Shown here: positions 13,730-19,954 of the stretch, piece by piece | Layout: each line of letters starts with the position of its first letter | Position numbering within the stretch: position 1 is the stretch's first letter | DNA from: Chloroflexota bacterium | GTDB taxonomy: Bacteria > Chloroflexota > Dehalococcoidia > SZUA-161 > SpSt-899 | Assembly (NCBI GenBank): GCA_018657655.1 | Contig: JABHWQ010000300.1 | Span: 1-19,954, forward strand | Direction of reading: 5' to 3' | Length of the DNA: 19,954 nt | Made by a program: the position numbers and the translations under genes | The notes under the pieces: model-generated | What the model was told of the DNA's origin: nothing | The model's input: the letters and a program-made list of their open reading frames with translations, nothing else | Databases searched by the model: none

Positions 13730-14536
13730 TTACTCTTTTGTGTACAAGAAGTGTGACACTTCCTTGGTGAGTGTTTCCACCTCGCCTTCACTTAGCATAA
13801 TACCTCTTTCCAGCAATTCAAGGTATCGGCTTATCTCTACATTTTGGTTCCCAAGTTCCTGAAAGTTTGCACTCAGCTTTTGAGTTTCATGTTCGATTTG
13901 GTGTAGCTCCAAACCGAGGTTAAATCTGGTGTCTAAGACTCTAAGCATCTGTGCAGCAGCTAGCGGATCATGATGGTTGGCAAGGTAGAAAGGTACTTCT
14001 ACCCAGAGAGTACATCCTGCCAGTTTCCTTGTCATGGCTACCCACAAGAGGAAGTTGCTGAGGCTGGTGCCGCCTCCCGGAGGCGTCTGGTAATCCATGC
14101 CTGTGTGCACATCACATTGCTCCAGAACCTTTTTGAGTTCTGGACGGTTGACAATACCGAATACTCGCCTTGGGCTGCTGTGAGCGATCGAAGTAACCAC
14201 ACCTCCGGCAATATATAGCTCTTTAACTCCGCATTGATCAATGGCGAAATCCAGAATCCTGGTCAGGAATTCATATGGTGCTCGGCTGGGAGCATGGCTG
14301 ACGAGTACGAATATGTTAGGATTTGGGCAAGAATAGAATTTGCTCATTGGGAACTGGATCACATTTCCTTTCACCTCGACTCCGCTGAAAGAGAAAAATT
14401 CGGCCGGCTCGATTTCCTCAATAAGTTGTAATTTTAGCTTCTCATCAAGAGATTCTACTATCCCTCTGCGAAGCCCTCCAACCTCATGATCCCAGATCAC
14501 TATGAGAAAAGGACTATGAAGATTGTCCTCAGTCAA
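13730..14536 (-). CDS. PAC2-family protein, second copy
   Basis: A 268-residue member of the PAC2 family (named for proteasome assembly chaperone 2). Recognisable parts are FVLVSHAPSRAPYEF, ELYIAGGVVTSIAHSSPR, the segment PPGGGTSLSNFLLWVAM (about 154-170) and TLWVEVPFYLANHHDPLAA, which corresponds to the GEIPVY block of the family. The C-terminal 70 residues are predicted helical and probably coiled. The N-terminal motif usually reading GxGNxG is poor here (WDHEVGG), so this copy is more divergent than its neighbour. It starts at TTG, which overlaps the TGA of the upstream PAC2 gene (TTGA). In archaea relatives help assemble proteasomes; the role in bacteria is not established. It converges on the radical SAM gene with 16 bases between stops. 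Confidence 0.85.
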   Translation of the reverse strand: MTEDNLHSPFLIVIWDHEVGGLRRGIVESLDEKLKLQLIEEIEPAEFFSFSGVEVKGNVIQFPMSKFYSCPNPNIFVLVSHAPSRAPYEFLTRILDFAIDQCGVKELYIAGGVVTSIAHSSPRRVFGIVNRPELKKVLEQCDVHTGMDYQTPPGGGTSLSNFLLWVAMTRKLAGCTLWVEVPFYLANHHDPLAAAQMLRVLDTRFNLGLELHQIEHETQKLSANFQELGNQNVEISRYLELLERGIMLSEGEVETLTKEVSHFLYTKE

Positions 14537-15423
14537 TCCTCTTGCCCGCCTTTTTCGAAGAACTCTTCAATATGCTGCATGATTTCTTTTTTATCTTCAT
14601 CGGTGATCTTGTCTTGATTTTCTTGCTCGGCCTGAGTGACCTGTTGCAACTGGTCGATATGATCTCGCATTTCTTGAGGGATCATGGTGTAGAATCGCTC
14701 AATATTTTGCTCCACCCCTTGGTCCATCTCATCCAGTTTGCTCAAATCAGGAGCGATTCCCAGATTGTGGTTTATGACGTCAAGTATAGACCGGGATGCC
14801 TTCGGGTATGGTGTGAGAAACTGGGAAACGTAGACCGGTATCTCTCCAAGAAGGCAAATCCCTTCCATCCCCCTTTGCTGGGCAACTCCGAGTAGCAATC
14901 CGTTAAGTCCGGTGATATTCCCTTGTCCGCCCCTTTCATCGATGCTGCTCATGAGAATTGTATTGGGGTATTGCTTTATCTCATCCACGAGTTTTGGGTT
15001 GTTTGGCACTGCCCAAACTTTGGGTTTGGCTGTATGATGGATTGTTGTCACAGCAGCGGCGGCAGTGTAGATTCTTCCGCACCTCATCAGTGCTGCCATG
15101 TCTAATATAAGGTTGGCCATCTCGTAGCCTTTTCTTCCCCCGGCGGGTTGCTCCTCCCCCACGAAAAACACCGTGTCTTTCCCATCTAATTTCTTGTAAA
15201 AGAATCGACTTTTAGGGAAATTTATATCCACCAGTTCTCCGTCTTGAATAGTGACACCGTGCGGATAGAAGAAGTGCCATGGTTCGATTTCGGCAAACGG
15301 TTCGGCATTCACTGCTTTTCTGAGGGTGTCAACCGCAATAAGCCCGATATTGCCGATCCCTGGCCATGCAGCGATCAAGTCTGGATTTTTCAATACCGGT
15401 TCTTTATATACCCTAAGTGCCAT
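14533..15423 (-). CDS. PAC2-family protein, first copy
   Basis: A 296-residue PAC2-family protein. The N-terminus DLIAAWPGIGNIGLIAVDTL (15-34) is the typical family opening. The blocks VFFVGEEQP, RIYTAAAAVTTIHHT, GNITGLNGLLLGVAQQRGM and CLLGEIPVYVSQFLTPYPKA follow in order. The C-terminus (about 245-296) is highly charged and acidic, ending EEFFEKGGQED, and is probably helical. It starts at ATG about 9 bases after AAAGGA. It overlaps the second PAC2 gene by four bases and sits 44 bases after the phosphoesterase gene, so the three genes form one operon. The two PAC2 proteins are quite different in sequence, fitting a heteromer (inference from the paired PAC1/PAC2 and archaeal chaperones). Confidence 0.88.
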   Translation of the reverse strand: MALRVYKEPVLKNPDLIAAWPGIGNIGLIAVDTLRKAVNAEPFAEIEPWHFFYPHGVTIQDGELVDINFPKSRFFYKKLDGKDTVFFVGEEQPAGGRKGYEMANLILDMAALMRCGRIYTAAAAVTTIHHTAKPKVWAVPNNPKLVDEIKQYPNTILMSSIDERGGQGNITGLNGLLLGVAQQRGMEGICLLGEIPVYVSQFLTPYPKASRSILDVINHNLGIAPDLSKLDEMDQGVEQNIERFYTMIPQEMRDHIDQLQQVTQAEQENQDKITDEDKKEIMQHIEEFFEKGGQED

Positions 15424-15467
15424 TACATGGATTCCTTTTTATTGCCTTCCGAGATGGAGCAGTGTGC

Positions 15468-15926
15468 TCAGACTGGGACTATCTTTGCTTCGAGCTCTTC
15501 TCCAATTTTGATCAACCCGTAGGATTTTCTGGCCGGTCCCGGATTGAAAAGCAGGCTTCCCTGGAATTGTTGATTGTCCGGTTCGTGAGAATGACCGTAA
15601 ATAACAATATCTATATCATCAAACATAGATCTAACTCTTCTGGCTATGTCTCCGGAGCCTCCTCCGGCGCCGTGTGTGAGCCCGATTCTTTTTCCGTTGA
15701 TTTCGAAAGTCTCACGTGAAGGTAGCATTTGTTTGAGTTCAGCCGAATCCATATTCCCATAGACTGCTTTTACTTTCCCCAGATTTCTGAGTCCTTCAAG
15801 TACATCTTTATTGGTGAAATCGCCTGCATGCACGATGATATCTACCTCTGCCAGTGCTGCTAGAATGGATGCCGGGATTTCTTCCAATACCATCGCATGT
15901 GTATCAGATATCACTCCTAATTTCAA
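15468..15926 (-). CDS. YfcE-like metallophosphoesterase
   Basis: A 152-residue small calcineurin-like phosphoesterase of the YfcE/MJ0936 family, acting as a metal-dependent phosphodiesterase on small or artificial substrates; the natural substrate is unknown. All metal ligands are visible: Asp8 and His10 (SDTH), Asp36 (HAGDF), Asn58 (YGNMD), His85 (LTHGAGGG), His112 and His114 (GHSHEP). Length is normal for the family. It begins at TTG (15926), six bases after GAAGG; an upstream ATG is followed at once by a stop in another frame. First gene of an operon with two PAC2-family genes. Confidence 0.93.
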   Translation of the reverse strand: MKLGVISDTHAMVLEEIPASILAALAEVDIIVHAGDFTNKDVLEGLRNLGKVKAVYGNMDSAELKQMLPSRETFEINGKRIGLTHGAGGGSGDIARRVRSMFDDIDIVIYGHSHEPDNQQFQGSLLFNPGPARKSYGLIKIGEELEAKIVPV

Positions 15927-15982
15927 AACATACCTTCTCTTTGTCTCGCGATTTCCTACTAGTATCGTATTAGTTGTTACCT

Positions 15983-15991
15983 ATTTTAGCA
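15983..15991 (-). promoter_or_regulatory. Possible extended -10 for the phosphoesterase-PAC2 operon
   Basis: On the minus strand TGCTAAAAT matches the extended -10 pattern TGnTATAAT at five of six hexamer positions. It lies about 57 bases upstream of the TTG start. I see no good -35 at 17 bases, so this is a candidate only. Confidence 0.35.
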
Positions 15992-16059
15992 CGTGTCGCT
16001 ACACAATTCATCGATCACCTGAATGACAGGCTTCTTTGGTTTTTTTGGTGAGTGAGCTA

Positions 16060-16088
16060 TTGCACTATCCTGTAGTAGTCATTATTAT
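16060..16088 (+). promoter_or_regulatory. Promoter of the substrate-binding lipoprotein gene
   Basis: TTGCAC (16060-16065), a 17-base spacer, then TATTAT (16083-16088): four of six and five of six matches to the sigma-70 consensus. The leader is about 90 bases and holds a 6-bp dyad (GGTATA/TATACC, near 16105-16124) downstream of the start point, which might bind a regulator. Confidence 0.6.
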
Positions 16089-16182
16089 GGAAAATAATCA
16101 ATCAGGTATATCGGTATTTATACCATTCACATGGCGGTTGGGTTGGTGGGTGAGACGCGACCTCATCGGGTAGGAGGGCAAA

Positions 16183-17433
16183 ATGGGGAATACTTTTGAA
16201 GTGACAAAGTTCAGTGTATTGGGGGCATTGTTGTTGCTATTGCTCCTGATGGGTGCGTGCTCTCTTTTTGACGAAGATACCCCTGAAGCTGAAATCCAGC
16301 TGGCAACCAAGACCTCAATCATCATAGGTAATCTAACAGATATAACTGGAGTGTCGTCAAATGCGATGAGCATGGTGAACAAGGCACTTGCAGATATGGT
16401 CAAATACTACAATGAGGAGAATCTTATCCCTGGAGTAGAGTTGGAAGTTGTTACCTATGATGGACAATTCGATCCTTCCCGAGATATACCCGGATACCAG
16501 TGGCTCAAAAGGCGAGATGCAGACTTGATATTCACTCCCATGCCCTCGACTACAGAGACTCTCAAGAGGCGCGTGGAAGATGACAAGATGGTGCTTTTTG
16601 CTCTGGCTCCCAGTAAAGAGGGTCTGTTGCCTCCCGGATATGCTTTTTGTCCAGGCAATACTTATGCCCAAGATATCAGCTATACTCTACTGAAATGGAT
16701 AGCCGAAAACGATCCTGATTTTCCCAAAGATCGCCCAGCCAAGATCGGTGGGGCATTCTGGGCCGAAGCCTATGGGGAGGATATCCTGAGAGGGGCGGAG
16801 CAGTATGCTAAAACACATCCCGACCAGTATGATTGGGAGGGTGGATATCTAACCAATTTCACTTTCACCTGGGGGCCGGAAGTTGAGGATTTGAAAAACT
16901 GCGACTATGTGTTGCCGCCTGTGCCAATGAATAGTTTTGCCAAGGAGTATCGTATGGCAGGGTACGAGGCAAAATTCATTGGTACGGCTGGACATGTGGC
17001 TTTCATGGGACTGATAGATTATGCGGATTTGTGGAATGAAATAGATGGCACCTTGATTATTCAGACTCCATGGTGGTGGAATGAAGAAAGCACTATGAGC
17101 GATTTGGCCATGAAGCTTCTGTATGACAATCATGCTGATGAGGCAGAAGTCGTTATTCGGTCAGGAAATGGCTATTTGTCAGTTGTGCCGGTTTACATAA
17201 TGCTTGAAATTATATCGAATGCTGTGGATGCCGTTGGACCCGAAGGGTTCAATTCGGAGGCTCTGTATGAGGCTGCAAAATCCTTCTCGCTAACGTTGGA
17301 TGGGTTCAATTTTAGTTTCAGTGAGACCAATCGAACATCGGTGGATCACCTTGGCATGTATGAGATTAGAGGTTCAGAGAAAGATGTTTTCAGGGTAGAC
17401 TCGAATTGGGTTCCTATCGTAAAGGCGCCGTAA
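16183..17433 (+). CDS. Substrate-binding lipoprotein (periplasmic binding protein type 1)
   Basis: A 416-residue extracytoplasmic binding protein. Residues 9-25 form a hydrophobic signal segment ending in LLMGAC, with Cys26 as likely lipid anchor. The mature part begins like branched-chain-amino-acid-type binding proteins: IIIGNLTDITGVSS (47-60), ALADMVKYYNEE, GVELEVVTYDGQFDPSRDI. It has the two-lobe length of the family (about 360 residues). The middle segment IIQTPWWWNEES and the end HLGMYEIRG-DVFRVDSNWVPIV are also family-like. It starts at ATG 5 bases after GGAGGG. No permease or ATPase follows. The next gene is a PAS sensor fragment, so it may have served as a sensor subunit, though it could feed a transporter elsewhere. 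Ligand unknown. Confidence 0.85.
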   Translation: MGNTFEVTKFSVLGALLLLLLLMGACSLFDEDTPEAEIQLATKTSIIIGNLTDITGVSSNAMSMVNKALADMVKYYNEENLIPGVELEVVTYDGQFDPSRDIPGYQWLKRRDADLIFTPMPSTTETLKRRVEDDKMVLFALAPSKEGLLPPGYAFCPGNTYAQDISYTLLKWIAENDPDFPKDRPAKIGGAFWAEAYGEDILRGAEQYAKTHPDQYDWEGGYLTNFTFTWGPEVEDLKNCDYVLPPVPMNSFAKEYRMAGYEAKFIGTAGHVAFMGLIDYADLWNEIDGTLIIQTPWWWNEESTMSDLAMKLLYDNHADEAEVVIRSGNGYLSVVPVYIMLEIISNAVDAVGPEGFNSEALYEAAKSFSLTLDGFNFSFSETNRTSVDHLGMYEIRGSEKDVFRVDSNWVPIVKAP

Positions 17434-17476
17434 CAACCGGGGGACTTCTGTTGGAAAAACAGTATCGAGAGAGGAA

Positions 17477-18202
17477 TTGGAGAAGCAGGTCGAAAAACTG
17501 GAAAGGGGAAACGCCTTACTTGGTAACGCGAACGAGCGATTACGCGAGAGCGAAGAGAAATTCAAGACTATTTTTGAAAATGCCAATGATCATATCGTCT
17601 ATGTGGATGTAGATGGGGCTGTTATCGATGTCAATGAAGAAGTAAAAGACCTTTTCGGGTATGCAAGAGAAGAGGTCGTTGGGGAAAAGTTCTATGGGTT
17701 TGGGGCTTTAAGTTCAGAAGATTGGCAACGATGCATTGAACTTAGCGGAGATTTGCTGACAGGCAAGACCACTGAAACTCAAGTGTTGGAATTGCAGGCT
17801 CGACATAAAAACGGGACTAAAGTCTTCATCGAAGTAAATCCACGGTTGGTGAGTAGAGATGACGAAATTAAGGGTATACTCGCCATCACCCGAGATATCA
17901 CTGCATGTAGGCAAGAACAAGAATTGCTACGTCGGCACAAGGACGGATTGGAGCGGCTGGTCAACGAGCGAACTTATAGCCTTGAAGAAGAGAATACTAC
18001 ATTGCGTGCCGTATTACCAAAGACGAGGCGATCAGGCTTATTAGGGAATACCAGGGAAAGGGCTGCTTCCACCAAGTCGGCAGGCCCATGCCGCTCAAGG
18101 ATTTCAATGCCAAATACGATGTTGACATACTTTGCAATTGCTGCTGGGATTGCTGTGCTGCTTTTGGGAACTATAACCGAGGGCTCATCCCGTTTATGTT
18201 GA
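17477..18202 (+). pseudogene. Truncated PAS-domain sensor protein
   Basis: From TTG 17477 the frame gives a coiled coil (MEKQVEKLERGNALL), a full PAS domain (about 27-145, ending ILAITRDITACR) and a second coiled coil ending LVNERTYSLEEENTTLRAV. That ending is usual just before the output part of PAS regulators or kinases. From about 18010 the frame stops resembling a protein: the tail to the stop at 18202 is another gene's sequence read in the wrong frame. No output domain remains. The frame is open back to 17423 (through TVSREELEKQ), overlapping the end of the binding-protein gene; GAGAGG lies just before the TTG. It follows the binding protein by 43 bases, so both may be transcribed together, but the product would be a chimera. 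Confidence 0.7.
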
Positions 18203-18249
18203 AAGCGTATTATATTGCCAATCTTGAAGAATCGAAACGACGTATTTGA
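17986..18249 (+). pseudogene. Cysteine-rich C-terminal fragment of an unrelated protein
   Basis: In the frame two bases on from the PAS gene, codons from 17986 to the TGA at 18247-18249 read a strongly protein-like segment: EYYIACRITKDEAIRLI, GKGCFHQVGRPMPLKDF, then LCNCCWDCCAAFGNYNRG and KAYYIANLEESKRRI. The cluster CNCCWDCC (18133-18156) has five closely spaced cysteines, suggesting an iron-sulfur or other metal site. There is no start codon or upstream part: a stop lies at 17983-17985, and just upstream is PAS-gene coiled coil. I read it as the C-terminus of a lost gene joined to the truncated PAS gene. The family is not identified; resemblance to 4Fe-4S-type cysteine clusters is inference. 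Confidence 0.65.
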
Positions 18250-18262
18250 TAAGGTGCCTAAT

Positions 18263-18900
18263 ATGAAAATTGATGCTGTGATTTTTGATTTTGGTGGTGT
18301 GTTCACCGAATCACCGTTGCCCACTTGCGAAGCCCTGGGAACAGAAATCGGTGCTTTGCCGGGACAAATTATTGAATTAATGTTCGGCCTCCTGCACAAG
18401 ATAGCGACCATCCATGGCATTGCCTGGAACGTGGTGAAATCACTTTGGAACGGGCACGAGATGAAATACTGGACCTTGGCCGATTGAAACACAGCTTAGA
18501 GGTAGATATATACGAGTTCTTCGCAAGGATGCCTCGAGATGCTGGCCTGCGCTACCAGATGGTGGATAGGGTAGCAGATATTAAGAAAGATGGTTACCCT
18601 ACCGCTTTACTTACCAACAATATCAAGGAGTTTTCTGATGGCTGGCGTTCACTTCTGCCGGTCGATGATCTGTTCGATCTGGTGGTAGATTCCAGTCACG
18701 AGGGAATGCGCAAGCCAAATCCGGAAATATTCCGGGTGACTCTTGAACGCCTGGGCGGATTGATACCAGAGTGCACCGTTTTTCTCGATGACTTCGAGGC
18801 CAACCTGGAAGCGGCAAATTCACTGGGTATACAAACGGTTCGTGTGGGTAGCGATATCTCTCAGGCAATCGCCGAGCTGGATGAACTATTGTCCCTATAA
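18263..18900 (+). pseudogene. HAD-superfamily phosphatase split by one frameshift
   Basis: The first part starts at ATG 18263 (AAGGTG 8 bases upstream) and reads MKIDAVIFDFGGVFTESP, with motif I nucleophile Asp9. It should continue through a DHPWH-LERGE block, found in the -1 frame from about 18398 (DSDHPWHCLERGEITLERA). The rest follows in that frame: motif II LLTNN, motif III RKPNPEIF and motif IV FLDDFEANLEAA, ending at 18900. One missing base near 18386-18397 explains it. The original frame instead hits a stop at 18487. Corrected, the protein has about 212 residues and fits the HAD-IA phosphatases related to the N-terminal domain of some epoxide hydrolases. No slippery heptamer is obvious, so decay or an assembly error is more likely than programmed frameshifting. 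Confidence 0.8.
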
Positions 18901-19073
18901 GCTAGTAGCGTGACGACTGCTCATGTTACCTCTATAACCTGTATCTGCTATTTGCCTGCCTGAGGGTGTAATAAATAGGTGTGGTGATCAACAACATAGA
19001 GCCATTTATTTATTGAATGTAATCCCTCAGATTCTTACTAGTTTCCTTTTTTACCTCAACTGGGAGACAGCGT

Positions 19074-19091
19074 TAGGGACCTTGGTCCCTA
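19074..19091. repeat. 8-bp perfect inverted repeat upstream of a candidate promoter
   Basis: TAGGGACC (19074-19081), TT, GGTCCCTA (19084-19091). No T-tract follows on either strand and the loop is only two bases, so it fits an operator better than a terminator. It ends about 20 bases before the extended -10 at 19111-19119. Confidence 0.5.
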
Positions 19092-19110
19092 GCAAACTTC
19101 ACTTGGTGCG

Positions 19111-19119
19111 TGGTACAAT
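19111..19119 (+). promoter_or_regulatory. Extended -10 upstream of the DUF2339 gene
   Basis: TGGTACAAT matches TGnTATAAT with five of six hexamer positions plus the TG. It would start transcription about 45 bases before the ATG at 19171. No good -35 is seen, and the dyad at 19074-19091 lies just upstream of where one would be. Confidence 0.45.
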
Positions 19120-19170
19120 CCAAAAAACTTAAGTATTGCATGTTGTCAATGCTTGCAAAGGCTGGTGAAT

Positions 19171-19954
19171 ATGAGTATTTCATACTGCTCAAAATGTCAG
19201 CGCGAAAATCTGGGGGGCGGAGCTTATTGCGTCTTCTGTGGGGCTCTGATTGCTGGGGACGTGGAGCTCACACAAGCGGGACAAATGCTCAGGAATGAGC
19301 TTGATAAGGCGAAACAACACCTCCAAAGCCTCGAACGCAGATTAGATGCCCTCGAGAAGGTCCAGGTTCAAAAACCGATTGCTGAGGCTCAGCAATCGGA
19401 AGTACAGCCAATGCCATCCCAAGACGAGTTAAGTCCCGTGTCAGTTGAACCTCAGCTGCTAGCACAACGGCAGTTCACACCTCCCACACCGAAGGCTACG
19501 GTGCCTTCTCAACCACAGAGACCAACTGAGGGTTGGGAACGGATGATGCCTGGGAATTGGCTGGCGCGAGTTGGTATTGTGGCTTTGTTTATTGGCCTCG
19601 GATTCTTGACCAAGCTGGCATTCGATAATGATTGGGTTGGTGCCTTAGGTCAATTGTTGATAGGCATTCTGGTTGGATTCGTACTGCTTGCAGGCGGCGA
19701 ATATTGGCGAAAAAACTATCGCGTCTGGTCACAGACACTGACTGGTGGTGGAGTGGCTGTGTTGTTCCTTTCGATTTTCGGTTCGTATGCCTTGAATGAC
19801 CTTATGGGATTCTTTCCTGCATTTGGTTTGATGTTCTTAGTAACAATGGTCGCCATTGGGCTCGCCTTGCGTCAAGAGTCAATGACAGTCGCGATCCTGG
19901 GAATTATTGGTGCGTTTATTGTTCCCATAATCCTAGGGGCTGTGGGCGACTCAG
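19171..19954 (+). CDS. DUF2339 multi-pass membrane protein, 3'-truncated by window edge
   Basis: The frame opens at ATG 19171 (AAGG 9 bases upstream) and stays open for 261 codons to the window end. N-terminal zinc ribbon YCSKCQ...YCVFCGA (5-24; Cys6, Cys9, Cys20, Cys23), then a coiled coil (about 34-64), a Pro/Gln-rich linker (65-118), and a hydrophobic part starting WERMMPGNWLARVGIVALFIG (122-142). This is the characteristic entry to the DUF2339 (COG5373) family, whose members carry many membrane helices. Helices are visible at about 132-150, 158-176, 192-207, 214-233 and 238-257. Function is unknown for the family. No membrane-protein neighbour suggests a role; the gene appears to start its own unit. 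Confidence 0.88.
   Translation, partial: MSISYCSKCQRENLGGGAYCVFCGALIAGDVELTQAGQMLRNELDKAKQHLQSLERRLDALEKVQVQKPIAEAQQSEVQPMPSQDELSPVSVEPQLLAQRQFTPPTPKATVPSQPQRPTEGWERMMPGNWLARVGIVALFIGLGFLTKLAFDNDWVGALGQLLIGILVGFVLLAGGEYWRKNYRVWSQTLTGGGVAVLFLSIFGSYALNDLMGFFPAFGLMFLVTMVAIGLALRQESMTVAILGIIGAFIVPIILGAVGDS

Larger units (their letters stand above)
18901..19170. other. Intergenic region before the DUF2339 gene
   Basis: A 270-base stretch with no gene. It contains a perfect 8-bp dyad (19074-19091) and an extended -10 (19111-19119). I see no clear terminator for the upstream HAD gene. Confidence 0.5.

Noticed and set aside
18017..18202. A membrane helix (TYFAIAAGIAVLLLGTI) at the end of the PAS protein
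   Set aside because: It is the cysteine-cluster fragment read in the wrong frame. The alternative frame is clearly the protein-like one, so the hydrophobic stretch is accidental.
18386..18397. Programmed frameshift in the HAD gene
   Set aside because: No slippery heptamer or downstream hairpin was evident, and HAD phosphatases are not known to use one. Mutation or assembly error is simpler.
1..19954. CRISPR arrays, rRNA, tRNA, toxin-antitoxin pairs or complete transposons
   Set aside because: I looked on both strands for regularly spaced repeats, cloverleaf-like segments and transposase motifs and found none I could support by eye. A covariance-model scan would be the decisive check for RNA genes.

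Overview
The window looks like a piece of a bacterial chromosome of moderate GC content. The gene set fits a Chloroflexota/Dehalococcoidia-like lineage: a tubulin/FtsZ-like GTPase, two tandem PAC2-family proteins, a PflX-type radical SAM protein, a zinc-ribbon DUF2339 membrane protein, and an unusually dense set of multi-sensor kinases. This placement is inference from gene content; there is no rRNA or other marker here. There is no rRNA, CRISPR array or complete insertion sequence, and I recognised no tRNA.

Layout: (1) 1-845, the 3' part of a tubulin/FtsZ-like gene. (2) 846-1741, a gene-poor stretch with a 9-bp dyad, the ghost of a histidine-kinase ATPase domain, a REP/MITE-type palindromic repeat, and a small ORF that runs into it. 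(3) 1921-2367, dut, with its own promoter. (4) 2531-12533, minus strand, the dominant feature: a tight operon reading (small 32-aa ORF) - cheR - receiver-less cheB - 1700-residue dCache/HAMP/PAS/GAF hybrid kinase with three receivers - receiver-kinase (NtrB-type core) - receiver-PAS-kinase - single-domain response regulator. It ends in an intrinsic terminator. (5) 12799-13713, a PflX-like radical SAM gene reading divergently. (6) 13730-15926, minus strand, an operon of a YfcE-like phosphoesterase and two overlapping PAC2-family genes. (7) 16060-18900, plus strand: a good promoter and a lipoprotein substrate-binding protein, then three damaged genes: a truncated PAS sensor, the cysteine-rich C-terminal remnant of another protein read in a different frame, and a HAD phosphatase split by a single frameshift. 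(8) 19171 to the end, the start of a DUF2339 membrane protein.

How the genes may work together: the large operon has the adaptation enzymes of chemotaxis (CheR methyltransferase, CheB methylesterase) but no CheA, CheW or methyl-accepting receptor within it. The membrane hybrid kinase, with its long repeated coiled coil, is the obvious candidate partner. The operon encodes three kinase cores and six receiver domains, but no DNA-binding output domain and no HPt domain, so it reads as a phosphorelay or decision hub whose output lies elsewhere. The two middle kinases share an almost duplicated receiver (about 78% identity by hand count over 130 residues) joined to different kinase cores. The flanks of the operon carry several decayed or chimeric genes, suggesting local rearrangement.
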